In this document: one piece after another, positions 5,627-11,989 of the stretch | How the letters are laid out: the number at the start of each line of letters is the position of its first letter | Position numbering within the stretch: position 1 is the first letter of the stretch | DNA from: CBDULQ01 sp965368115 | GTDB taxonomy: Bacteria > Pseudomonadota > Gammaproteobacteria > SZUA-229 | DNA length: 15,094 nt | Reading direction: 5' to 3' | Assembly: GCA_965368115.1 (NCBI GenBank) | Contig: CBDULQ010000072.1 | Coordinates: 1-15,094 of the forward strand | Notes under the pieces: generated by a model | What the model was told of the DNA's origin: nothing | What the model saw: the letters and a program-made list of their open reading frames with translations, nothing else | Database searches by the model: none | Program-made: the position numbers and the translations under genes

Positions 5627-7440
5627 AGGCTGTGCCCCTTATACATCGCATCGACCTGTTCGGAAAACTTTTCCATCACCTTGGGTCGTTTCACTTTCAG
5701 GGTCGGCGTCAACAGGCCATTATCGACGGTCCAGGGCTCCAGGGTCATGGTGATTTTTCTTATTTGTGCATAACCGGGGAAATCTTTTAACCGTGCACCA
5801 ACACGTTCCAGCACACCGCGCACGATCACTTTCTGATTGAATGCATCGGTCGCTTCCGGGTGAATGCCATGCTCCTGTGCAAAGTCGGCCCAACGATCGG
5901 GATCGAGCACCAGCAAAGCAGACAGGTAGGGGCGCGCTTCGCCGATGATCATGACCTGTTCGAACAGACTATCCAGGCTGATCGCCATTTCCATATCATT
6001 CGGCGGTACTTTCTCGCCATTAGCCAGCACGATGATATCTTTCAAACGACCGGTGATATACAGATGGCCATCATCGTCGATACGCGCTTTATCACCGGTA
6101 CGCAACCAGCCGTCCGCGGTAAAACTGTCGTGAGTCGCCTGTTCATTTTTCCAGTAACCCTGCATGCTGCATTCACTGCGACATTGCAGTTCATCGTGTT
6201 CACCGATACGTACGTCGATCCCGGGCAGCGCGAGGCCAATGCTGGATGGCACATTGTCTTCCGGTCGATTCACCGACACCACCGGGCTCGATTCGGTCAA
6301 ACCATAGCCCTGCAACAGAGTCAGGCCAAGACCGATAAAGGTGCGTGCAACTTCAGGTGAAAGCGCGGCACCACCACAAATGGCCAGTTCCATGCGACCA
6401 CCAAGCTTCTCCAGCACCTTTGATGCAACCAGTTTATTTAACAGCGGCCAGGCCAGTAAGGAAGGGCTCCAGCCGCAACGCCCCTGTTCATACTCGAACT
6501 TTTTCCAGCCGACATTTACGGCACTGTGAAACAGTTTTCGTGCAAGGGATGATTTCTTTTTCAGGCCGTCCTGAATTTTGCCGTACACGCGTTCGTATAT
6601 TCTTGGCACCGAAATCAGGATGGTTGGCCTGATTTTGAGCAGGTCGTCACCGAGTTGTGGAATGGAACGCGCATAGGCTACCTGGGCGCCGAGAAAAATC
6701 GGCATGTAATAACCGGCAGTGCGTTCCAGCATGTGCGACAGCGGTAAAAAAGACAGAAACACTTCCTGATCTTCACCCCACTGGTTACATTGCAAAGCTT
6801 CATAGGCGTTGCTCAACATATTTCTATGCGTCAGCATGACACCTTTGGAACGTCCGGTGGTGCCGGAAGTGTAGACGATACTGGCCAGCGCATCTGCATC
6901 CCTATCATGCGCCTGCAGTTCACCATGCAGACCGAACAGCCAGTCACTGAGGGATTCCAGACGTGGGTCATCGGGCTCGTCGTCTTCGGAGATGCGATTG
7001 ATACTGATGATGCGCTTAAGTCCGCCCAGGTCGGCACCGGAATCGAGCAGGCGTTTCCATTGAGGCTTGTCCTGTACAAACAGCAATTTCACTTCAGCAT
7101 GATTGATGATGTAAGCCACATTGTCGGGACGATCTTCCACGTACAGGGGTACGGTCACCAGACCCATGCCGAGCGCTGCCTGATCGCAGACCACCCATTC
7201 ACGACCGTTTTTGAGCATCAAAGCCACCCGGTCGCCGGGCTGTAGATTCTCTTTCGCGAATCCCGCCTGCCAGCGGGTGACTTCATTGGCCATCTGTTGC
7301 CAGCTTGAGCTGCACCATTCCTGACTGGCGATATCATACTGGCAATAAGCAATCTGATCCGGAGCGCGACGCAGGCGTTCGCGGAACAGAGACGGAATGG
7401 TCGAGACCTCATCCCGGGCAATAATCTTGCTATCCATCAA
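5623..7440 (-). CDS. Long-chain fatty acid-CoA ligase (AMP-forming acyl-CoA synthetase)
   Basis: 605 residues, typical of the FadD15/long-chain ACS branch of the ANL adenylating enzymes. The ATP-binding P-loop YTSGTTGRSKGVMLTH is at 190-205, GYGLTESSPV at 378-387, GWLRTGD with the ribose-binding Asp at 444-450, and the hinge GRLKDIIVLANGEKVPPNDME at 464-484. A catalytic-lysine candidate lies in LTPTLKVKR at about 577-585. The enzyme activates a fatty acid to acyl-AMP and then acyl-CoA, trapping imported fatty acid inside the cell. It heads a minus-strand group with the thioesterase, overlapping by four bases, and the FadL-type channel. Two Met codons stand at the start and the first is listed; neither has a strong Shine-Dalgarno. 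A perfect 7-bp inverted repeat lies 25-48 bases upstream and may be an operator. The exact fatty-acid range is not determinable here. Confidence 0.93.
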   Translation of the reverse strand: MMDSKIIARDEVSTIPSLFRERLRRAPDQIAYCQYDIASQEWCSSSWQQMANEVTRWQAGFAKENLQPGDRVALMLKNGREWVVCDQAALGMGLVTVPLYVEDRPDNVAYIINHAEVKLLFVQDKPQWKRLLDSGADLGGLKRIISINRISEDDEPDDPRLESLSDWLFGLHGELQAHDRDADALASIVYTSGTTGRSKGVMLTHRNMLSNAYEALQCNQWGEDQEVFLSFLPLSHMLERTAGYYMPIFLGAQVAYARSIPQLGDDLLKIRPTILISVPRIYERVYGKIQDGLKKKSSLARKLFHSAVNVGWKKFEYEQGRCGWSPSLLAWPLLNKLVASKVLEKLGGRMELAICGGAALSPEVARTFIGLGLTLLQGYGLTESSPVVSVNRPEDNVPSSIGLALPGIDVRIGEHDELQCRSECSMQGYWKNEQATHDSFTADGWLRTGDKARIDDDGHLYITGRLKDIIVLANGEKVPPNDMEMAISLDSLFEQVMIIGEARPYLSALLVLDPDRWADFAQEHGIHPEATDAFNQKVIVRGVLERVGARLKDFPGYAQIRKITMTLEPWTVDNGLLTPTLKVKRPKVMEKFSEQVDAMYKGHSL

Positions 7441-7464
7441 TCGAATTGTCCGTAATCGTTTTTA

Positions 7465-7488
7465 GCGGATCGCCGTTGCAGGATCCGC
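7465..7488. repeat. Inverted repeat upstream of the acyl-CoA synthetase gene
   Basis: GCGGATC (7465-7471) is perfectly inverted at 7482-7488 across a 10-base spacer. It lies in the 100-bp gap between the thioredoxin-like gene stop and the acyl-CoA synthetase start. No T run follows it on the minus strand, where a terminator for the upstream gene would need one, so a protein-binding site is as likely as a weak terminator. The rest of the gap shows nothing else I can name. Confidence 0.4.
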
Positions 7489-7540
7489 GTACTGCACTTT
7501 ATTGTGTCGTTTTTATGAATGCCTGATTATGCGCAGATTT

Positions 7541-8062
7541 TTACGAGTTTTCCAGCCACCACAGGCGTAATCTGAGACCCGCTTCCGTGGTGTAGCCGGT
7601 TTCGATAAATCGAATTTCTCCCTCGCCATCGATCAGGTAACTGGCCGGCACAGCGCGCACCCCGTACAGGCTCGCCCAGGCGCCGTCGGGATCGACGATC
7701 ACCGGCATGCTCAGCTGATTTTCCGCCATAAAACGCGCCACGTCTTCGGCCCCTTCCGACCAGCTGGCAATACTAATAACCGCATGGTCATTAGCAATGG
7801 CATCGACGCTGTCGTTCTCCAGTCGACACACCGGGCACCAGGTCGCCCAGAAATGCACCAGCACCGGTTTACCTCGGTAGTCAGCCAGATCGATCGCCGT
7901 CCCCTTCAGGGACTGATCGACAATCATCGGCGCCGTTCCGGACACCGCATCCCTTTGCTGCCACATACGTACGCCGCCAATCACCAGAATCACGATCAGC
8001 AACTGAATCAGAATTGACTTCCAGTTCAGTCGTCGCAGCCTGGCTAAAAAAGTTTTAAACAC
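7541..8062 (-). CDS. Membrane-anchored thioredoxin-like disulfide oxidoreductase (TlpA/ScsD-like)
   Basis: 173 residues. A basic N-terminus (FLARLRRLNWK) is followed by one hydrophobic helix at about 16-31 (SILIQLLIVILVIGGV), giving an inner-membrane anchor with the rest facing the periplasm. The thioredoxin-like domain has KPVLVHFWATWCPVCRLE with the redox pair Cys76-Pro-Val-Cys79, IASWSEG, and a cis-Pro loop VRAVPASYLIDGEGEI. This is the TlpA/ResA/DsbE group; the short anchored form most resembles ScsD-type protein disulfide oxidoreductases. Likely roles are reduction of periplasmic cysteines or cytochrome c maturation, neither shown by context. The start codon is GTG with AGGTG about 6 bases upstream. 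It begins 21 bases after the cmoB stop, so it is probably the third gene of a cmoA-cmoB transcript, with no obvious functional link. Confidence 0.88.
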   Translation of the reverse strand: MFKTFLARLRRLNWKSILIQLLIVILVIGGVRMWQQRDAVSGTAPMIVDQSLKGTAIDLADYRGKPVLVHFWATWCPVCRLENDSVDAIANDHAVISIASWSEGAEDVARFMAENQLSMPVIVDPDGAWASLYGVRAVPASYLIDGEGEIRFIETGYTTEAGLRLRLWWLENS

Positions 8063-8083
8063 CTTGTCACCTGTTGTTGTCAG

Positions 8084-9055
8084 CTAGGGCGCCAGCGCCG
8101 TGATGATGGCCCGGGTCGGCGCCTGATAGCCTTCGACGGTACGCCGCGTATCCTTTGCGTCGAGAAAATCGATCAGGGATTCGTTGCGCATCCAATCGGT
8201 GGCTCGTTGTTCATCGGTGCTGGTTACGTTGATATCAACCACTTCGACCTGTTCGAAGCCACAACGTTGCAACCAGTGTTGAACACCCGCTGCACTTGGA
8301 ATAAACCAGACATTGCGCATTTTGGCGTAACGATCCGCAGGTACCAGTACCTGTTGGCTGTCACCATCGATGACCAGCGTTTCCAGCACCAGTTGTCCGC
8401 CCGGGCGCAAACAGTCTTTCAGATGCATGAGATGATCGATCGGTGAACGGCGATGATATAGCACGCCCATGGAAAACACCGTATCGAATGCAGCCAGTTT
8501 TTCAGGTACCGATTCGACGCCGACCGGAAGCAGATAGAAGGGGTGCTCACCGGTAAAATGTTTCACTGCCGCATATTGCATGACGAACAGCGGAGACGGA
8601 TCGACGCCGATAACCAGTTGCGCACCGGCACCCAGCATACGCCAGCAGTGATAACCATTACCACAACCCACATCGAGTATGCGTCGACCACGCAACGGTA
8701 GCAGATATTTTTCGACCCGCTGCCATTTCCAGTCGGAACGCCATTCAGTGTCGATTTCGATACCATGCAACCGATACGGCCCCTTGCGCCAGGGCGACAG
8801 CTTATACAGCAGCTCACGGGCCTGGTTTCGCTGCTCTCCCTGCAACGGTCGATCGATGCCGGTTGTAACGAAGTCCCGGTTGAAGTCGATGTCTCCAGGC
8901 TCGACGGCGGGCAATTGCCGAATCAGTTCGAGCCAGCGCGGAATATCACCGTGACGTTTTGCGCTCAGCCCCCAGTCGATTTGCTGCGGCATTAACTCTA
9001 GCCAGGGATGCAGGGAGGTACCGCGAATGCGATCGTACAGCGCTTGATAATTCAT
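8084..9055 (-). CDS. cmoB: tRNA U34 carboxymethyltransferase
   Basis: 323 residues, the same length as the E. coli enzyme. CmoB transfers the carboxymethyl group of carboxy-SAM to 5-hydroxyuridine-34 of tRNA, giving cmo5U and wider wobble decoding. The N-terminal domain contains ELLYKLSPWRKGPYRLHG and TEWRSDWKW, with Lys91, Trp105, Lys110 and C-terminal Arg315 at the numbers reported for carboxy-SAM binding in E. coli CmoB. The Rossmann methyltransferase core is ILDVGCGNGYHCWRML at about 126-141, then VDPSPLF, and FDTVFSMGVLYHRRSPIDHL. Its start overlaps the cmoA stop by four bases, so substrate synthesis and use are translationally coupled. Identity is secure. Confidence 0.97.
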   Translation of the reverse strand: MNYQALYDRIRGTSLHPWLELMPQQIDWGLSAKRHGDIPRWLELIRQLPAVEPGDIDFNRDFVTTGIDRPLQGEQRNQARELLYKLSPWRKGPYRLHGIEIDTEWRSDWKWQRVEKYLLPLRGRRILDVGCGNGYHCWRMLGAGAQLVIGVDPSPLFVMQYAAVKHFTGEHPFYLLPVGVESVPEKLAAFDTVFSMGVLYHRRSPIDHLMHLKDCLRPGGQLVLETLVIDGDSQQVLVPADRYAKMRNVWFIPSAAGVQHWLQRCGFEQVEVVDINVTSTDEQRATDWMRNESLIDFLDAKDTRRTVEGYQAPTRAIITALAP

Positions 9056-9789
9056 GCTTTAACTGCGAGAAAAGATACAAAATTAAAGCACTGGAACCAC
9101 TGGCTGACGCGTTCGAAACCGGCATCGATAAAGCGCTGCTGGTGAATGTCCACGGTTTCCGGAATCAGTACATTTTCCAGCGCCGAACGTTTCTGGCTGA
9201 TTTCCAGTTCGCTGTAACCATTGGCTTTCTTGAAGGCGTGGTGCAAATCGGTCATCCACTGCTGCTGATCGGCATCGGCGAACTGAATTTTTTCCGACAC
9301 CAGCAGAGCGCCGCCCGGTTTCATTCCGGCATGAATCGCCTGCAGCAAAGACAGGCGTTGTTCCGGCGCTACGAATTGCATTGTAAAGTTCATCACCACC
9401 AGGGAGGCATCACGAATGTCGATTTCCCTGATATCCGCGCACAAAGTGGAAACCGGAAGCCGGGCGTGATCCTCGGCCAGGTAGCGCTCACATTGCTCGA
9501 TCATCGCCGGGGAACTGTCGACGGCGGTAATTTCGACACCGGGCTGGTTGATACTATGGCGCATGGCCAGGGTGGCGGCGCCCAGCGAACAGCCCAGGTC
9601 ATAACATCGGCTATGCGCCTGCACATATTGCCGCACCAGTACCGGTAACATGGCCAGGATGGTGCTGTAGCCGGGCACCGAACGTCCGATCATGTCATTG
9701 AATACACGCACTACGGAGGCATCGAATACAAACTCGGTGATGGCCTCGCGAGGCTCTGCATAAAGGGTGTCGGAAGGTTTCTTTTTCAT
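9052..9789 (-). CDS. cmoA: Carboxy-S-adenosyl-L-methionine synthase
   Basis: 245 residues, close to the 247 of E. coli CmoA. CmoA makes carboxy-SAM from SAM and prephenate. Visible features are the N-terminal FVFDASVVRVFNDMIGRSVPGY, the SAM-binding loop CYDLGCSLGAATLAM at about 62-76, VDSSPAMIEQC, the NFTMQFV motif after strand 4, and QKRSALENVLIPET near 199-212, whose Arg corresponds to the prephenate-binding region. It is the first gene of the probable cmoA-cmoB-thioredoxin-like unit and diverges from the oxygenase gene across a 157-bp region. A TATAAT on the minus strand lies about 28 bases upstream. No strong Shine-Dalgarno precedes this ATG, but the MKKKPSDTLYAEP start fits the family. 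Confidence 0.97.
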   Translation of the reverse strand: MKKKPSDTLYAEPREAITEFVFDASVVRVFNDMIGRSVPGYSTILAMLPVLVRQYVQAHSRCYDLGCSLGAATLAMRHSINQPGVEITAVDSSPAMIEQCERYLAEDHARLPVSTLCADIREIDIRDASLVVMNFTMQFVAPEQRLSLLQAIHAGMKPGGALLVSEKIQFADADQQQWMTDLHHAFKKANGYSELEISQKRSALENVLIPETVDIHQQRFIDAGFERVSQWFQCFNFVSFLAVKA

Positions 9790-9816
9790 GGCGCGTCAAT
9801 GGCTTAGCGGGCATCT

Positions 9817-9822
9817 ATTATA
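9817..9822 (-). promoter_or_regulatory. Candidate -10 box (TATAAT) for cmoA-cmoB
   Basis: On the minus strand this is a perfect TATAAT, placed to give a leader of roughly 20 nucleotides before the cmoA ATG. The -35 region near 9840-9845 (TGTATT) is poor. Confidence 0.45.
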
Positions 9823-9888
9823 TTTCAGTCAGGCCCTTAAATACAGGCGGATGCACTCCGGTGATGGACTTTGCCACCGCTAAAACCC

Positions 9889-9916
9889 TTGTTTTTCGCG
9901 GCTTTTTGTAGATAAT
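9889..9916 (+). promoter_or_regulatory. Candidate promoter for the 2OG-Fe(II) oxygenase gene
   Basis: TTGTTT (9889-9894) and GATAAT (9911-9916) are separated by 16 bases, a fair sigma-70 match with predicted start near 9923. That leaves a leader of about 24 bases before the oxygenase ATG. It lies back to back with the cmoA promoter in the 157-bp divergent gap. Confidence 0.45.
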
Positions 9917-9946
9917 TTTTGCTCGGACAATACAGGCCCTGGCTAG

Positions 9947-10483
9947 ATGCAAATACAGAAAACCCGCGATATTTTCACCGCTCAACTGGATGATGCAGCA
10001 GGCATCAATGCGGCACTCCTGGCCGGCTATGCAAAATACCGGAAGGGGGATTTTACCGGTGTAAGACGCAGCCATTTCTTCGAGGGGCGTTATGAGAACA
10101 TCTATATCGACGACGCCCTGATCCCGGAAATCGAACACATCAAACAGGCAGTATGTGCGGCAGTCGCCGAGATTACCGGCACCACCACCGAGCAACTCAA
10201 AGCTGGCCTCTGGTTCAATGCCATGGAGCCGGGCCAGCTCACGCTGCCGCATCGACACGACGACGACGATGAAATCTGTTCAGCGGTTTATTATGTCGAC
10301 GTCCCGGAGCATTCCGGCCAGCTTAAACTCAGCCAGCCGCATATGACCACCACGGTCACTCCGCAGCCCGGTATGTTCGTGTTCTTTCCTCCCGATATGA
10401 TGCACGAAGTCACACGTAACGAGAGCGATCGCTTACGTCTGTCCCTTGGCATCAATATCGGCCCGGCCCGGCCCGAGGATTAA
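9947..10483 (+). CDS. Putative 2OG-Fe(II) oxygenase family protein
   Basis: 178 residues. The C-terminal half has the pattern of the double-stranded beta-helix 2-oxoglutarate/Fe(II) dioxygenases of the TIGR02466 type. LPHRHDDDDEICSAVYYVDVP at about 100-120 provides an HxD pair (His104 with Asp106, or His102 with Asp105 if shifted). GQLKLSQPH follows, and PQPGMFVFFPPDMMHEVTRNESDRLRLSLGINI at about 139-170 supplies the distal His153 and an Arg (162 or 164) for the 2-oxoglutarate carboxylate. No signal peptide is visible. The substrate is unknown; relatives include prolyl- and asparaginyl-type hydroxylases and small-molecule oxygenases. It diverges from cmoA, which may be chance. The Shine-Dalgarno is weak. 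The 3' end contains three tandem GGCCC units (10460-10474). Confidence 0.78.
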   Translation: MQIQKTRDIFTAQLDDAAGINAALLAGYAKYRKGDFTGVRRSHFFEGRYENIYIDDALIPEIEHIKQAVCAAVAEITGTTTEQLKAGLWFNAMEPGQLTLPHRHDDDDEICSAVYYVDVPEHSGQLKLSQPHMTTTVTPQPGMFVFFPPDMMHEVTRNESDRLRLSLGINIGPARPED

Positions 10484-10490
10484 TTTCTAC

Positions 10491-10504
10491 GACAGAAATC
10501 TGTC
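10491..10504 (+). repeat. Short inverted repeat after the oxygenase gene
   Basis: GACAGA is inverted as TCTGTC with a two-base centre, starting 8 bases after the oxygenase stop. There is no T run, so termination is doubtful; it could equally be a small operator-like palindrome for the next gene. Confidence 0.25.
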
Positions 10505-10530
10505 ATGGTCCTGCAATAAATCACGTTGAA

Positions 10531-10561
10531 AATACCCCCCAGTCAATGACCGTGGGGTATT
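10531..10561 (+). promoter_or_regulatory. 31-bp imperfect palindrome at the ribosome binding site of the 10565 gene
   Basis: The arms AATACCCC (10531-10538) and GGGGTATT (10554-10561) are perfect inverted repeats. A second nested repeat, GTCA-A-TGAC (10542-10550), shares the same centre at base 10546. Over both arms 13 of 15 positions pair. The palindrome ends three bases before the ATG at 10565, and its right arm holds the only Shine-Dalgarno-like tract (GGGG). It may be an operator or an RNA hairpin controlling translation. Confidence 0.6.
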
Positions 10562-10564
10562 ACC

Positions 10565-11047
10565 ATGTATTTGAATCGCCGACAGCCAAGGGATTACAAG
10601 CTGCCATCGGGACGTCACATCGAACGCAACCAGGCCGCCGGCCACTTCGATGAACAGCTGGATGCCTTAATCGGAATCTGCGAACAACTGATTCTGCACA
10701 AGGGCGTGTTTCACCTGACCATTCACTTTTCCAGCAGCCAGCTGGTGTGCTGGACCTTCGACAATCCATACAGCTTTCAGCTTTATCATGCCGAAGAAAT
10801 TTTCAGCGAACACTTTATGCGCCTGTTTGCACCATTGAATTCACATCTGCACACATGCATACCGCGAGAACGGGTTGCACCCATTCTAAATGCGCTGAAG
10901 TCAATGCGGGAAAATCAACAGGCCAGTGAATTGCGCAATGCATCCATTCATATGATGAACGGCTACATCGCCTTGAGTTTTGATTGCGACGATACGCGCT
11001 ATATCAATTTTCGGGACTTTCGTTTTCTGGAAATCGCTCGCGGCTGA
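10565..11047 (+). CDS. Hypothetical protein of unknown function, 160 residues
   Basis: I do not recognise this protein. It is soluble-looking, with no signal peptide or membrane segment, and mixed alpha/beta in character. The N-terminus is basic (MYLNRRQPRDYKLPSGRHIER). A helix (HFDEQLDALIGICEQLIL) and two strand-like stretches (VFHLTIHFSSSQLVCWTF) follow, then a helical middle (RERVAPILNALKSMREN) and a strand-rich end (GYIALSFDCDDTRYINFRDFRFLEIA). It is rich in His and aromatic residues but has no spaced Cys/His motif. Evidence that it is real: a continuous frame filling the space between the oxygenase gene and sucD, a structured composition, and a start placed just after a palindrome. Whether it is co-transcribed with the oxygenase, 81 bases upstream, is unclear. 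It converges on sucD. Confidence 0.7.
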   Translation: MYLNRRQPRDYKLPSGRHIERNQAAGHFDEQLDALIGICEQLILHKGVFHLTIHFSSSQLVCWTFDNPYSFQLYHAEEIFSEHFMRLFAPLNSHLHTCIPRERVAPILNALKSMRENQQASELRNASIHMMNGYIALSFDCDDTRYINFRDFRFLEIARG

Positions 11048-11048
11048 C

Positions 11049-11066
11049 GCTGATCCGACGATCAGC
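11049..11066. terminator. Stem-loop between convergent 10565 gene and sucD
   Basis: GCTGATC and GATCAGC form a 7-bp perfect stem with a 4-base loop. The stem begins just after the stop of the plus-strand gene and overlaps the sucD stop codon (11062-11064). No T run follows on either strand, so it is at best a weak or factor-assisted terminator. Confidence 0.4.
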
Positions 11067-11937
11067 TCCAGCCGGTCGCCTCGGCTACACCTTTGCCCAG
11101 ATCAGCCGGTGAACGCACGGTGGTGACACCGGCTCGCTCCAGGGCGGCAAATTTTTCTTCTGCCGTACCCTTACCGCCTGAAATGATGGCACCCGCATGC
11201 CCCATACGCTTGCCTTTTGGCGCCGTACCTCCGGCAATGAACGCGACTACGGGCTTGCTGACATTGGTCTGAATGAATTCGGCAGCTTCTTCTTCCGCAG
11301 TACCACCGATCTCGCCGACCATAAGAATCGCTTCAGTTTCCGGGTCATTCTCGAACAGTTGCAGGCAATCGATAAAATTAGTACCCGGGATCGGGTCACC
11401 ACCGATACCGATACAGGTACTCTGCCCGAAGCCCAGATCACTGGTCTGTTTAACCGCTTCATAGGTCAAAGTGCCGGAGCGTGAAACCACACCCACTTTA
11501 CCGGCCTGATGAATGGCGCCGGGCATGATACCGATCTTACATTCGTCCGGCGTAATGATACCGGGACAATTAGGACCAATCAGGCGCACGCCAGCGTTAT
11601 CGACGGCGATCTTGACCTGCAACATGTCCAGTGTGGGAATACCCTCGGTAATGCAGACGATCAGTTCGATGCCGGCATCCACCGCTTCGAGAATCGAATC
11701 TTTACAGAACGGCGCCGGGACATAGATCACCGATGCCGTCGCAGCGGTATTGGTAACCGCTTCCTTCACGGTATTGAATACCGGTAAATCCAGATGAGTT
11801 TGACCACCTTTGCCCGGCGTCACACCTCCGACCATCTGCGTGCCATAGGCAATCGCCTGCTCGGAATGAAAAGTGCCCTGTTTGCCGGTAAATCCCTGGC
11901 AAATGACTTTGGTTTCGCTGTTAATGAGTACACTCAT
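11062..11937 (-). CDS. sucD: Succinyl-CoA synthetase (ADP-forming) alpha subunit
   Basis: 291 residues, the expected length. SucD binds CoA and carries the phosphorylated His; with SucC it converts succinyl-CoA, ADP or GDP and phosphate to succinate, CoA and NTP. Motifs seen are VICQGFTGKQGTFHSEQAI for CoA binding, GPNCPGIITPDECKIGIMPG, VGVVSRSGTLTYE, GIGGDPIPGTNFIDCL, GEIGGTAEEEAAEFI, and the active-site loop GHAGAIISGGKGTAEEK with His247. It is the last gene of the suc operon in this window, 52 bases after the sucC stop, and its 3' end faces an unknown gene on the other strand. Confidence 0.98.
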   Translation of the reverse strand: MSVLINSETKVICQGFTGKQGTFHSEQAIAYGTQMVGGVTPGKGGQTHLDLPVFNTVKEAVTNTAATASVIYVPAPFCKDSILEAVDAGIELIVCITEGIPTLDMLQVKIAVDNAGVRLIGPNCPGIITPDECKIGIMPGAIHQAGKVGVVSRSGTLTYEAVKQTSDLGFGQSTCIGIGGDPIPGTNFIDCLQLFENDPETEAILMVGEIGGTAEEEAAEFIQTNVSKPVVAFIAGGTAPKGKRMGHAGAIISGGKGTAEEKFAALERAGVTTVRSPADLGKGVAEATGWS

Positions 11938-11989
11938 TTTTGATTCCCGAATAACTGATCGACGCGTTGACCGATCGTGAACTGTTTAA

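Noticed and set aside
8959..9648. 229-codon plus-strand open frame antisense to cmoA and cmoB
   Set aside because: Both opposite genes are certain. The frame is long only because of their codon bias.
9818..10258. 146-codon minus-strand open frame opposite the oxygenase gene and its promoter region
   Set aside because: It is antisense to a gene with clear family motifs and overlaps both promoters of the divergent region. The protein is of low plausibility and has no recognisable motif.
11938..11989. GATCG/CGATC inverted repeat in the sucC-sucD spacer
   Set aside because: It has only five pairs with a ten-base loop, too weak to separate from chance in a sequence rich in GATC and CG.
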